Origin: Pholiota molesta
Taxonomy: Eukaryota > Basidiomycota > Agaricomycetes > Agaricales > Strophariaceae
DNA length: 64,000 nucleotides
Assembly: GCA_014925825.1 (NCBI GenBank)
Contig: JACGCK010000144.1
Span: 51,780 to 115,779 of the forward strand
Direction of reading: 5' to 3'
Part shown: one piece after another, positions 41,681-54,121 of the stretch
Position numbering within the stretch: position 1 is the stretch's first letter
Layout of the letters: each line of letters begins with the position of its first letter
Program-made: the position numbers and the translations under genes
The notes under the pieces: model-generated
The model's input: only the letters and a program-made list of their open reading frames with translations
What the model was told of the DNA's origin: nothing
The model's database searches: none

Positions 41681-44480
41681 ATGCCTCCTCAAAAACGGAA
41701 ACGACCTCGCAGCCCAGCAGAGGCCTCGAGGATCCCGCGGTGGCCAGTGACCGACCCGCACCCCAGCGTGCGAGGCGATGCACAATATGGGGACGCGCAG
41801 CCACGACCCGGAAGTTCTGCACTCCCAGCGCGGTCCGCGGAGTGGCCAGCGCAAGCCACCGGTGGTTCCTCCACCTCGCGTCAACATGATCACCCACGAG
41901 CGAACGAGGACTCTGAGGAAGAACCGTGGGCCATGGCATCCCTGCAGTCGGACCACCTGCGTGCTGCGCGTCAGCAGATACGAGATCACGCCATGGGTGG
42001 CTCCTCAACGTCGCGTCTCGACCACCACCGTCATCACCCTCCTGCTCCAGAGGACGAAGACGGAGCCATGGCGTCTCTACAGTGGGACCACCTCCGCGCT
42101 GCACGTCAAGAGATAAAAGATCACGATCGCGCCATTGCTGGCCACGCAACGTCGCGTCGCGACCACCGTCGTCACCCTCCTACAACAAATAAAAAAGTTA
42201 CCCTGATGGCGCCCTCACAGTGGCACCTCCCGCGCGCGGCACATTACAGTGTCGGTGAGTAAATAGAATGTTTCACGAGACACCTAGAGTTTGACTCCCT
42301 TGATAAACAGAAACTCCACGAACAATGAATGGTTCCACCCAAGGGTGGAACCGCGAAACAACGTTACGATCTGGGAGCGCCGTAGGCGCTGGCCGGATCA
42401 CCAACACCGCCGACGAAAGAGTTGAGCCCTCACAGGCCTCAACAACACCCCTGATGTAAGTTAAACGCGATCCAACCCTTCGATAATAGTCTGATTGTTG
42501 TGCTAGGGGTTCGAGAGCGGGGCTTCAGATGACTAGGACAGAGGATGGCCAACCTGAACAGGAAATGGCCACTGAGCTTTATTCTGCAGGGTACGAAGTT
42601 GAGCGTTAGTGGTCATTTCAGTATCCCTGCTGATTTTTATGATAGTCTTTTGTGCACACATGGCGGAAGGATTTACCGTGACTTACCAAGTCCTCAGAGC
42701 GCCCGAGTCGAAAGAGACGCGCAACCAGACTTGTAAGTCAAGTCCAGTCATACCTGAAAAAAAGTAACACTGATCATGATGTTAGTCATGGAAGTCATGA
42801 TAATGCGAACGAGGAAATGCTTGCCAGCTCAGAAGACTCGTCGCGAGCACCCGCATTGTATATGCCAATATATTCGTCGTCAGCGCCATACGCTATGTTG
42901 TCAGAGCCGTTGTCGTTATCGGGGAGTATATCGTCATATTCGTCACTCCAGCACGCACTGGGGCCACCAGCTTCATACTACAACACCATTTCCACTTCCA
43001 CGTCGTCGTCGTCGTCGATGCTCGCTTCTGGTTCCGCGTCGGCGCCATCCTCGCAGCCCGCGACATCTTCCCTGTCCTCAGGATCATCCTCGTCGTTGTC
43101 GTCGTCTGCGGCCTCGACATCGATATCCGCGGCCGTGGCTCATGGTGACGCGTTCGCGACGAGCATGAGTCACCACACAAAAGATTTCAATGCCGGCGCC
43201 CGATGGGATTCTGCTATGTTGGATTATTCTGCAGTGTATCAGGAGGATTCGGCATCTTGGATGGGTGAGGGTTCGATCCCGCAGATTGCGTCGAGCAGTG
43301 CGCTTCCCTCCTCGTCATCATTGGACCTGGCTGGTGATGGTCAGATGTCAATGTCTGGATACACGACCAACGTATATCAAAACTCACAGACATGGCTCCC
43401 CGGGACGACGACGACGACGACGACGACGCAGCCACCACCATCAGGCGCCCTTTGGGATTCCGCGCCGGTCGATCATTCTGCAGTAATTAAGGAGCAGGCG
43501 GCGTCTTGGATGGGTGAGAGTTCGACGATGCTGAATGCGTCGAGCGGCGCATTTGGATCATCGTTGTCGGATCTGCTGAGTGATACCCCGCTTTCAACAT
43601 CTAAATTCACAGCCAACAGATATCAAGGTGAAAGCTTACCGACATGGCTGCCCGAGACGTCGTCGTCTTCGTTGGCACCGCTACCACCGTCGCTCTGAAA
43701 TACCATGTCCTCGTCATGGCCACTGTCATCGACCTCGAATACCATGTTTTCGTCATCGATCACCTTATCTGCTGCGTCATCGAGATCCGCTGCCTTCACC
43801 TCGTCATACTCACCGAACCCAGCTAGTCATATACAGACATCAACATCCCGATCTACGACTGCCGCAATTGGGGCTACTCACTGACTGAATCCTCCAGTAC
43901 ATCGTCGCAGCCTCCGCCGTCGCCGATCTCACATCTCACAGCACCCTCCCCATCCGGTCCCAATGGTCCATCGCCGTCGCAATTCCAGGATACATGGACA
44001 ACGATGATGAATCGCACGAAGAACTCCGCTGCTCCAGACGTGCTGCCACGAGCGCGTGACGAGAAAGAACGACATCTACAGACGGCTCAGCAATGTGATA
44101 GGGCTGATACTGCAGACTTTACTCACCCTCTACTTCCTCTAACGGCGGGGTATCGCCACCTCCAACATCGTCGTCGCCCTCGTCGTCATCTTCAACCCAA
44201 CATCCGGCCGTTCCCACCAGCTTGTCGTCTTCAAGTGCTCCAACGGCGATACTAAGGGACCGCGAAAACGTTCCTATTCGATCGTTGAACTTCCTTCACT
44301 GTGAATAGGGCATGGATTGGAGCATGGCAAGTCGGTCGTTGTAAGGAAATGGAGCAGCGGGGAATCGTGCGCAAGTGGGCCGGAATAAAGACGTCTCATG
44401 GAAATGGTATGGATGGGAAGAAGATACCCAGATGACACGATTCTTCCGCCATTCTGTCAAGGCCCGGCCGGCCCGTGACA
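41681..44480 (+). pseudogene. Gene X copy A, degraded serine-rich multi-exon gene
   Basis: Collinear with copy B (50582-54121). Exon 1 starts at the ATG at 41681 (MPPQKRKRPRSP) and ends at a GTGAGT donor near 42254. The next introns and exons follow copy B up to a long serine-rich exon from about 42780. That exon carries tandem modules with SWMGE, ANRYQG and WLPETSSSS. It ends in a stop at 43698 (CTCTGA), where copy B reads CTCTCA. Beyond that, homologous sequence continues in shifting frames to about 44260. About 280 bp that in copy B encode the conserved C-terminal domain are deleted, and the match then resumes to about 44480. Copy A cannot make the full protein. Confidence 0.7.
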
Positions 44481-44510
44481 CGATGACCGAGTGGGATTAG
44501 AGAAAGGAAG

Positions 44511-45680
44511 GGCGCTGATCATGAAGGGAAGCAGTGGAACCAACATCATGAAGGCCCTAGGCATAAGTATCTTGATATGCAGATGCAGAGACGCGCTACA
44601 TACGTATATCTCAGGTTTACAATATCAAATACTTACCTTTCAACTCCCTGCGGCAACCCTGCAGACACGTATAGATGCGAGACGCACAGGATATATAAGA
44701 TGTCGGTTGTTGAGAAACTTGAGATCATATTCTGCATAGGTGCGTGTAGATGCACAATTATCCTCGGATTGGGGTCTCGTTGAATGAGTAAATAATATGA
44801 ATGCCAGCATTCGGGTATGCGAGATCTATCTACATCATTGACAAGTTCTCACCAAGGCGCTTATTCGACTCCCATCGACGTTCGCTAATATTGATTGTTG
44901 CTGGGCCTTTCTCTCTGTCTCTCGTTCCATTCGAGAGTATGGCGCGTGTACGAAGGAAACAATGGGGGTGTTTCCACCCAAAAGGATTGGACCGGCTATG
45001 AAAAATCGTTGTCCTCGCGCTCAGCGCGACGATGAGGAACAATTAGAAAATTCGTGTAGCTCAGTAGACTGGCAATCGCAATCGCCGTGGTAGATAAGGG
45101 GATCTGATACGTAGGTTAACAGGAATTGGGGACGGAGGAAATGATTGCTAGTGAGAAAAATACCGATATCTCTCCTAATCAATCCGGGTCATCGATAGAT
45201 CCATAACGCACATGAAGGATAACATTATATTTAATGAATCGGGCTCTCCGACTTATCAGCCCACTTACAGGATATCTAGTCGTGCAGGAATCTGAAGGTC
45301 TCAATATTGCTACTTACATTGTCCAGTGCATCAAGGGTGGCAACCAATGCCCAGATATGGAACACTTTACTCAGATCAACAACGTTCTTCCGTACGAGAA
45401 TAATTAGGAGTATTCATATGGGGAAGCAATAACCCTGAACTTTGATATAAACGGTGTTTATGTATTGCGCAGCTTCGAATATCGAGTAAAGAACAGAATT
45501 ATGACGGGCCAGTATTTCAAGCCTGCACAAGTAGCTATACGAATTCACATAGATTCACTTTCACTGGATGCCCATTGGACTCAACAAGCTTCGTGCTTTA
45601 GGACGTTTGTGGAGTAAGGCCATGCTCTGTTGAATTTATGTAGCCGGTACACAGATTACAACTTACAAGCCGATAACATT
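44511..45680. other. Intergenic, no gene seen
   Basis: About 1.17 kb of AT-rich sequence between gene X copy A and the F8 stop codon. Only short frames without domains. Confidence 0.5.
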
Positions 45681-47210
45681 TCATGAGCTCCAGGCCCATT
45701 GGTGCGACTCTTCCGCGGCGATGTGACTGGCCGACGTCGAACTGAGCTGGAAGACAACGTTTGGCGCCTGGTCCGCGAGTTTCTGAATGCGTGCCATCGT
45801 GAACTTTCCCATCCCGCCGACAAATGCGGAGTCAGACTGCGACCCATTCGATTTGTCGTCCTCGTCCTCGTCCTCGTCTTTGTCCGATTCCAAGTCGACC
45901 GGCGGCGGCGGCGCAGGGGCCACTATCGTCACCGTTCGTATGGGGCACGCAGGGCTGCGGAGATCCAGCCAGCTGCCGTCGGAGAACAGGGTATCGCGGA
46001 CGAAGACATCCAACCCCTCCTCGATGTCCTCTTCGCTCCGTTCACGAGTGCCTTCCTGCGGCACCTCCAGCTGGAGATGTACCAGGTGCGGTACGTGAGT
46101 CCAGACTGGATCTACGTGTCCTCGTGCAGCGATATCCACTGGCAGAGAACCTGGGGCGGCCAAATCAAGGAAATCCTCCGCGAGCGCGAGCGTTGTGACG
46201 GCTGGCGTGCACTTGAGAATGGTGTACAGCGCGGTGGTGGTGTCGTGGTTATACCACCCATCTGATATGACCCAAGACAATGAGAGGGTGCGCACGGCTG
46301 GGAGATGAAGGTTGGTGAAAAGCACACTGAAAACGAACCCTGGCGCGTCTTCGTCCGCATCGCGAAATGCGACGCAGAACGTCGAGAGTCGGGGGAGAGA
46401 GAAGGGTGCGATGGCGTCGGTGTAATCCTCGTAGTCAGTCAAGCGAGCGATATCAATGGAGGCCCACTCCAGATTCGGGACTGCGCGGGTGAGGGCGAAC
46501 CAGACTTCGAGAGAGAATTCGAGGTCATGCAATGAGAGATGGGTCAACGTCGACCACAGAGCCGGTAGCTGAATGCTGGCCCCCTCCGATGGATGAAGTT
46601 CGTCACTCTTCACGAATAAACGTCGGAGCGCGGGGGCGGTGTGGGTCTGTAGGAGGTCTTGGACTTGATGGAAACAGAAAAGCTCGTCCTCGTCCCGTTG
46701 GGACTTTGCCAAAGTATGTAGATGTGGGAATCCGAAGACATGGCCGGATTCGATCCTCTCCTGAATTCGCTCCCAATAGAAAGCGTCGAGCTCGAGGTAC
46801 TGTGCGGACATGAGATACTCCAGCACGAATCCCATCCCATCCGTCGATAGCTCCTGCTTGATTTCGCGACGTTTCTTAGTCTTGACAGAGAGGCGAAGAT
46901 ACGGAGTGACCGTCGTGCCCTGATTATTCCTCCACCACCGAATGAATACAACTTCACTCTTGATCAAATGGGTTTCGTCGTCGCCGCACACGGTGAGGCA
47001 ATAAGATAAATGAGACCACAGCGCGGTCGACGCTAGCGCGACCGTTCGCCAGGAAGAGCAAATACGGCATAGGAGCAACGGAGCGATCGTCGTACTTGGT
47101 TGCGCCTTGGGAGGATATTGCGGGCGACAGTGGTTGAATATCTCTCTGAGGACGGCGTTCGGAATCCTGCTGATAGAGTTCCTGGGCGAAGATGCAGTGG
47201 CCGACGGCAT
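45681..47210 (-). CDS. F-box domain protein (F8)
   Basis: A 509-residue intronless protein from the ATG at 47210 (MPSATASSPRNS). The F-box covers about residues 13-68: IPNAVLREIFNHCRPQYPPK, then APLLLCRICSSWRTVALAS and LWSHLSY. The middle has FIRWWRNNQGTT, YLMSAQYLELDAFYW, LTRAVPNLEWASIDI and LHLPAVRTLSLSW, with KCTPAVTTLAL further on. The tail has WLDLRSPACPI, then an insert not seen in the other members: an acidic run (about residues 440-470) with DLESDKDEDEDEDD. It ends HQWAWSS. It differs from the others at HCRPQ in the F-box. A decayed sister lies at 57765-58370. Confidence 0.88.
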   Translation of the reverse strand: MPSATASSPRNSISRIPNAVLREIFNHCRPQYPPKAQPSTTIAPLLLCRICSSWRTVALASTALWSHLSYCLTVCGDDETHLIKSEVVFIRWWRNNQGTTVTPYLRLSVKTKKRREIKQELSTDGMGFVLEYLMSAQYLELDAFYWERIQERIESGHVFGFPHLHTLAKSQRDEDELFCFHQVQDLLQTHTAPALRRLFVKSDELHPSEGASIQLPALWSTLTHLSLHDLEFSLEVWFALTRAVPNLEWASIDIARLTDYEDYTDAIAPFSLPRLSTFCVAFRDADEDAPGFVFSVLFTNLHLPAVRTLSLSWVISDGWYNHDTTTALYTILKCTPAVTTLALAEDFLDLAAPGSLPVDIAARGHVDPVWTHVPHLVHLQLEVPQEGTRERSEEDIEEGLDVFVRDTLFSDGSWLDLRSPACPIRTVTIVAPAPPPPVDLESDKDEDEDEDDKSNGSQSDSAFVGGMGKFTMARIQKLADQAPNVVFQLSSTSASHIAAEESHQWAWSS

Positions 47211-48210
47211 TGTCGCAGTAGAGGCTTTCGAGACGAGAAGGGATGAGTACGATGGTGGTTCAATGTAGAGTGCTGACACGTATGTGGAACGTAAAACGCG
47301 TTTGGTGACGGTGTGACTGTTGAACCTGAACAAACTGTATTTTATGTAAAATCGAAAGCGGTGAATTATAACCAACTCTCGAGCGTTCAAACTTTCAATG
47401 CTGAGCGCTGAGCTTCCATATGTTTTTGACTTCAAAAATCGATCCATCAATATTCAATGCTCGCATTTTTGTAAGAATTCCAAATAAGTTGAATAACGTA
47501 CTGCGGCGAAAGTCCACCTATTTCCTCAGACTCCACTCCAGTGCGACCGCCGATCATGAAACTCCCAAATGTCCCAGGAGGCAGTAGTGGTGATATACCA
47601 AGTGCTGTAAGTTGCGTTGAGATACAGATACAGCTAGAGACAGATTCTCGCGTACCTGGTGTTCATAACTATTCATCATTCCAGCAGCGATCCAACAGCG
47701 CTCCCGACGATGGACGCGAGATTTTCTTTGGTCTCTCCGATAAAGCTGAAGGAGCTTGGATTACATGTTACAAGTAATGGGTATGAACTCTTCGGGAAGC
47801 GGGGAATCACAGGATGGATAACAACTGCGTTCGCAGCAGGTAGAAATCGAGGTCGATGGTGCGAATGCTAGAGAAGTGGCGGGACACATCAGGAGGTTCG
47901 GTCCGGTTGTTTGCGCATTGTTTGTTAACTGTGGCGATGAGCTTCACCTCAAACTCAAGTTCGTCTCTGCTCTTATCTCGCTTGCCCCCAGATCTGCTCT
48001 GCAATCAAGCGCGTAAATTCCCTCTCTCCTGGTCCAAGTTCTATCTCTGTGCGATTGCTTTCACCACTGTCAACACCAGTGGCTCTTCGACATGCCTTGG
48101 CCGTGCGGCAGTGGCAGCCTGATCCGTGCCGCGTCGAAGAATACGTGCTACCCTTTGCCATCTTTTTGGGGCTCTGAAGAGGCGGCGGACTCCTCCTTTG
48201 CGTAGAGAGA
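47211..48210 (+). repeat. Flank shared with 58545-60250
   Basis: The region upstream of F8 is duplicated upstream of the decayed F9, in the same orientation. 47370-47560 matches 58545-58770 ('cgttcaaactttcaa', 'gtatgtttttgacttc'). 47570-47700 matches 59650-59770 ('ggaggcagtagtggtga', 'cgcgtacctgg'). 47880-47940 matches 60180-60245, including the dispersed motif. Insertions separate the pieces in the second copy. No intact gene is visible. Confidence 0.6.
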
Positions 48211-48211
48211 A

Positions 48212-48490
48212 GTGGATTTACGAGCTTGCATAGCCGCCGTCGACGCATTGCGGTTACTAGGTGCGTGGATCGCTACTCCTTCCCACTACGATCCTGACAT
48301 CCGGCGTAGGATGTCGGTGATACACGACGCTCTGGGCTCTCCGCCCTTTCTCAACGGCCGCTTTCCGCTTCCTAAATGGCTATCAACCACGGACCACACC
48401 GTTGGAGGGCGGCGGCGCTGCTTTGTTGATGGCATCCCGCCTATTATCCGACCGCCCGACAGCCTGCTAGTCGCGCCAGCAGTACGCAGT
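48212..48490 (+). pseudogene. Family D, best preserved copy
   Basis: The frame stays open from 48212 to 48763 (183 codons, no ATG at its start). The conserved part reads VDALRLLGAWIATPSHYD and goes on to PKWLSTTDHTVGG and RPPDSLLVAPA. The copies at 25640 and 29165 match only this part. I recognise no family. The open frame and matches in two other places suggest a former real gene whose 5' exons are lost. Confidence 0.4.
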
Positions 48491-48499
48491 GTCCAGAGA

Positions 48500-48970
48500 C
48501 AATGCTTACTGCAAACTTCGAAATCTTTCGAGATTCTGCCTTTCGAGACTGCAAATGCCACAAGGTCTCTATCTACACCCTCTCTATCGCCTCAGGCCCG
48601 CATGGATCGCAGGGTTATTTTGTCGATCTTCTTCGCCTCTCCGGTGACGACGCCAACTCCAGGCTTTAAATTACTTCGAGGTTCTGCCTTTCAAAACCGC
48701 GAACGAGATAGATCGATATCTACACCCTCTCTGTACTCTCAGGCCCGTGTAAATATCCAATAAAGTCCCACCGATGGGTCCGAGCACTTAGATTAGATGT
48801 GCCTCGCCAGGTCGCTCAGCCTCGTACACACGTATATGCGCTGTCTTCCTCTCGCGTTTCTTGTCTCAGCCCAGTGTAATTGACTATTCCGAGCCCTTAG
48901 ATGTGCCTAGCCACGTCGCTCAGCCTCGTATACACGTATTCGCGCTGTCTTTCTCTCACACCCTTGTCTT
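48500..48970. repeat. Two local direct repeats
   Basis: First pair: about 48520-48600 and 48660-48740, sharing 'tctacaccctctct' and 'ctcaggcccg'. Second pair: about 48790-48870 and 48890-48970, sharing 'ttagatgtgcct' and 'gtcgctcagcctcgta', then an 'acacgtat..gcgctgtctt' stretch. They are short and imperfect, with no coding sense visible. Confidence 0.6.
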
Positions 48971-49687
48971 ATCTCCGCGATTGGCCTGAAGGGCTCATCT
49001 AAGGATCAGATAAAGAAGGGTCGCAGAACCCATCAAATCATCATCTTAGATAAAGCTTATCGAAGTAGGAATCGTGAAAAATGCCTTTCGGCTTTCGATA
49101 TCAGGTTCTGCCACTGCGAAAGCTCAACTGAGTGTCGCATTCTGTACCCGGTGGTCTTCTAATGCTGCCTCCTGCGAATGCAATCTGTCTTCCGTACCTG
49201 TGTTCTTCTCTGCCTCGATTAGCTGTCCAACATTGCCAGGCGCCAGCAGGCACCTCTTGTTGGAATTTCAAACATGCTAATGTACTCAAATATGTTTCTG
49301 ACCATAATCGACGGCTCACTAGAACCGGTATCAATAACACCATGGATGATTGTGGTGCGATTCGCGCACTTATACTAGTTCTCTTTTGCCGCCAATGCTT
49401 ACCCCTGTCCAAGCGCGGTCCAACCAGAAAAGTATAACGTTCGGAAAAGTTGATTGCCTCTCGACTCTTGAGTCTTCGTGTACGTGCCGTCATAGGTCAT
49501 AGAAACGCGTAGCCCGCGTCACGAGAGGAGCGCTGCTGACGCTACGCTCGGCTTCGTCGGTTGCGCCAGAATAGCAGTGCCATTTTGGGGATGCACAGGC
49601 TCGTTGACCTCGACCGTCTCTCTTCTCCGCGTCCGTGCCCTTGTCCTTCTTTGCGGCAAATAGGGAAGGCCATCGCTCTGATCGGTA
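48971..49687. other. Intergenic, no supported gene
   Basis: Open frames at 49101-49493 on the minus strand and 49132-49437 on the plus strand are low-information and have no domain. Nothing else is supported. Confidence 0.35.
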
Positions 49688-50581
49688 ACAGGTCAATAGA
49701 TCGCTGAGGCTTGCTGCTGTGTTGTAATCAAGTATTCAAGTATCTAGGAAATTACACAGAGCGATTTATTGGATATGCACTTCACTGTAGCATTCGACAC
49801 AGCCTCATAGGCCACTAATTTAAGCTATATGCGCCAACGGGTACATAGCCGCGGCAGCATTACTTCCCTGAGGTTCGCTTCCTGAGAATTGCCCGCGTCC
49901 GCGCGTGGACGCACACTTAATGAGGGGTCATCGATTTATTATACATAGATGGGAGACCTAAATCCTAAAATCCCATGGGCAATTGGCATGACCACCTGGA
50001 ATGTCTTCGATTTCCAATGTTTTCGAGGAAATCGTCCCATACTTTTGAAGCTAGAGCATGAATACAATACGCGTCAGGACTCAGAACCACGCCTTTCTGG
50101 TTCAAGTCCAGATTTAGTACGCTGCGCTTGAATCCGGGGGAGTCATTCCGGTATTCTAAATGCTCCTCCTTGCCTATGAAGCGCAAGCCGCTTCGGCCGC
50201 CGCATATCTTGTCCACCACTAGAAAGTACAATGGAAGCTCTAAAGATAGATAACGCTTCACGTCGTCGCGTCGCGCAACGTCCAGGACCTTGGTTGAAAA
50301 GAAAACCCTCCGCATTTCCAAAGTTAGTTTTGCGGAACACGCTTTTTCTGGGGGTACTTTCATTATTGGGAATGACGCCGGTATAATCCACCGGCGTCGG
50401 GAGGAAGACTCGTTCATGGCCGAGAGGAGAACAAGGAGAACAACAATCAGGTTCTTAAATTCTAAGCAATAAACAACGAGTCATGGAGGAACAGGGTCGA
50501 ATAGAAATCCAACCAAATAGACACCATACAAAGAAGCGAGGCCAAGGGAAAAAATTCGGACGAACTCCCCACACTCCCCCC
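49688..50581 (+). repeat. 5' flank of gene X copy B, with empty copia site
   Basis: Collinear with 34625-34725 and then 41166-41680 on either side of the copia element. The uninterrupted target CTTCA is at 49780-49784. This proves the insertion point of the retrotransposon. About 240 bp (49800-50040) have no counterpart in copy A. Confidence 0.75.
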
Positions 50582-53500
50582 ATGCCTCCAGCAAAACGGA
50601 AACGATCTCGCAGCCCAGCACAGGCCTCGAGGCGCCCGCGGCGGCGGCGAATGACCGACCCGCGCCCCAGCGTGGAAGGCGACACACGATACGGGGACGC
50701 GCAGCCGCGACCCACAGGCTCTGCACTGCCAGAGCCATCCGCGGAGTGGCCAGCGCAAGCCATTGGTGGGCCTTCAACCTCGCGTCAACATGATCACCCT
50801 CTAGCGACAGAGAACTCGGAGGAAGAAGCGTCGGCAATGGGGTCCCTGCGGTCGGACCACCTGCGCTCCGCCCTGACACGAGATCTGGCTGGCCGCTCAA
50901 GGTCGCCTCGCGACCACCACCACCATCACCCTCCTACTAGAGAGGACGAAGCGGGACCCATGGTGCCTCTACAGTGGGACCACGTCAGCGCTGCAATGCA
51001 AGAGATCCAAGATCACGACCACGCCATTGCTGGCCGCCCAACGTCGCATCGCGACCAAATTCGTCACCCTCCTGCGACAGAAGAAGTCGGGCCCACGGCG
51101 CGCCCGCAGGGGCACCTCGCGCGCGCGGCACATTGCCCTAGCGTGCGAAGCGACGCACCAGAGTGGCCAGCGCAAGCCACTGGTGGCCCTTCAACGTCAC
51201 GTCAACATGATCACCCTCTAGCGACAGAGGTGTCTGACGAAGAAGAGTGGGCCATATCGTCCCTGGAGACGGACAGCCTGCGCGCTGTCGTCCGTGGGAT
51301 ACAAGCCCACACCGCTGCTGGCCGCTCGACCTCGGATCGCGACCGCCTGCGCGCTGCCCTTCGTGAAGAACGATTCAGAGAGCACGCGGCGGCGGCTGGC
51401 CGCTCAACGTCGCGTCGCGACCAGCGACGTCACCCTCCTGCGACAGACGAAGAAGCTGGGCCCATGGCGTCCCCGGCCCCGCAGTTGCGCCTCCCGCGCG
51501 CGTCACATTACCGCCATGGTGAGTCGATAACATGTTTCACGAGACACCCAGGGTTTGACTCGCTTGATATACAGAAACTCCACGAACAATGCACACAGAT
51601 GGTTCCACCCAAGGGTGGAACCGCGAAACAACTATACGATCTGGGAGCGCCGTAGGCGCTGGCCGGATCACCAACACCGCCGACGAGGGGGTTGAGCCCT
51701 CACAGGGCTCAACTTCCTCCCTGATGTAAGTTAAACGCGATCCAACCCTTCGATAATAGTCTGATTGTTATGCTAGGGGTTCGAGCTCGGGCCTTCAGAT
51801 GCCCAGGCCAGAGGCTGGCCAACCTGAACAGCAGATAGCCACTGAGCTTTTTTCAGCAGGGTACGAATTTGAGCACTATTGGACTTGTCAGTGACGCTGA
51901 TTTTTATGATAGTCTTTTGCGCACACATGGCAGAAGCATTTACCATAACCTACCGAGGCAACAAGACTTGTAAGTCAAGTCCAGTCATACCTATATATAA
52001 AAAGCAGCACTGATCGTTATGTTAGTTATGGAAGTCGTGATAATGCGTATGAAGAATTGCTTGCCGGCTCGTCGCGAGCACCCGCATTGCACCCACCAGC
52101 ATATTTGTTGTCAGAGGCATACGCTACGTCGTATTCGTCGCTCGAGGACGCACTGGGGCCACGGGGCTCGTACTCCAACACCAATCCCATGGCTACGTCT
52201 ACGTCCTCGTCGGCGGCGGCGGCATCGTCGTTCTCCTCGCAGCCCACGTCGACATCAACATCGATGTTATACGCGCCAATGGACGATCCTGCAGCAATTC
52301 AACAGCCTAGGATGGGCGAGGGATCGACAGGGCCGATAGCGTCGAGCAGCGCGCCCCTGTCCTCCTACTCATCGGAACTGGCTGGTGATAGCCATATGAC
52401 AACATCTGGATTCCCAGCTAATGAATACCAGGGTGACCTACCGGAATATTTCCCCGGGACGACGTCATCGCCGTCGCCGCCACCACCATCAGGGCCCGAT
52501 GGAATTTCGTGCCGATGGACGATCATGCAGCAAGTCAGCAGCATTCAGCGTCTTGGATGGATGAGGCTTCGATGCCGCCGACCGCGTTGAGCAGCGCGCT
52601 TCCGTCGTCGTCGTCCTCCTCATCGGAATTGGCAGGTAATAGTCAGATGGCAATGTCTGCGTTCGCGGCCGATGGGTATCCAGACTCCTCGCCGACGTGG
52701 CTCCCGCAAATGTCATCATTTTCGTCGTCGCCGCCACCACCATCAGGCGCTCCATGGAATTCCGCGCTGGGGGTGTATGCTGCTGCAGATCAGGGTGAAT
52801 CGTCTTGGATGGGCGAGAGCTCGACATCGCAGAATGCATCGAACGGCGCATTTCCATCATCGTCGTCGGATCTAGCTAACGATGCTCCGCCTTCAACGTC
52901 TGTGTTTATGGCCAACGGATACCAGGGTGACTACCCACCAAGATGGCTCGCCAAGACAATGTCGGAGTCGTCGTGTCGTTGGCGCCGCCACCACCGTCGC
53001 TCTCAGATGCTGTGTCCTCGTCGTGGCGAAATGACCTATCGTCATCACCGATGTCGAATACCAGGTTTTCGTCATCGGCCTTACCTGCTGTGTCATCGGT
53101 ACCCGTTGCCTTCCACTCGTCGCCCTCGCCGGAGCCTGCTAGCTTTGATCAGCCGTCAACGTCGCGATCTACAACTGCCGCAAATTGGGGCTACTCACTG
53201 ACTGGAACCGCCGGTACATCGTCGCCGTCGCCCATCCCACATTCCACAGTGCCATTGCCATCCGGCCGCAATGGTCCTTCGCCGGCGCAATATCAGGGTA
53301 CATGGACAACGATGACGAATCCCACGGAGGACTCCGCTGCTCCATATGTGCTGCCACGAGCGCGTAACGAGGAAGGACTAGATCGACAAGTGACTCAGCA
53401 ACGTGATAGGACTGATACTGCTGACTTCCACCCACCCTCTACTTCCTCTGGCGGCGGTGCATCGCCTCCTCCAACAACATCATCACCATCGTCGTTGTCG

Positions 53501-54121
53501 TCCACGTCGGCGAATCACCCTGAGGACCCGCATGCGCCAGACCCGCCGCCACGAGCGCGCAACGAGGAAGGACTAAATGGACAAACGGCTCAGCAACATG
53601 ATAGGACTGATACTGCTGACTTCCATTCACCCTCTACTTCCCCTGACGGCGGGGCATCACCACCTCCAACAGCATCGTCCTCGTCCTCGTCGCCACCATC
53701 GCTCTCCAACCAACCGTTATCATGGGTGCCGAATGTCAGATTTTCGGCATCGATCGCCTTGCGTTCTGTGTCGTCGAACCCCGCTGCCTTCACCTCGTGG
53801 TGCCCAACGGAGCCAGCTAGTTATATACCTGACGGCGCCACCGGCTCGTCGTCATCAAGCGCTCCAACGGCGACACCAACGGTCCGCGAAAACGTTACCA
53901 CCGACAGCTTACTGTCGTGGGTGATGCGGCATTTCAGTTCCGCAGCCTTCCGTTACCTGGATGATGAGCGGTTCTTGGCGTTGCACAGGGACAACCCGTC
54001 CGACATTCAGACGCTCCGCGAAGCTGCGCGGAGGCACGGTATCTCACGGAAGGACCTCGAAGCGTTCGTGGGGAGGGCTTGCAGAGGTGGTATCAAGCTG
54101 AAAGCGCTTATAAACGAGTGA
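50582..54121 (+). pseudogene. Gene X copy B, serine-rich multi-exon gene of unknown function
   Basis: Five exons with consistent phases: 50582-51518, 51575-51725, 51777-51860, 51913-51969 and 52026-54121. Donors are GTGAGT, GTAAGT, GTACGA and GTAAGT; introns are 51-57 nt. Exon 1 starts MPPAKRKRSRSP and is basic, with repeats of HHPP..ED and GPSTSRQHDHPLATE type. Exon 5 has Ser/Pro-rich modules of about 60 residues (SWMGESS, ANGYQGD, SSPPPPSG), then two RARNEEGL modules. It ends in a compact domain (SLLSWVMRHFSSAAFRYLDD to about 54121, with REAARRHGISRKDLEAF). One-base shifts near 52494 and 52965 break exon 5, so it may be inactive or misread. Possibly nuclear; no family is recognised. Confidence 0.6.

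Noticed and set aside
49020..49090. Possible second copy of the 935-bp element's end ('cccatcaaatcatc')
   Set aside because: Only about 14 bases agree well, and the rest is too weak to call a terminal repeat.
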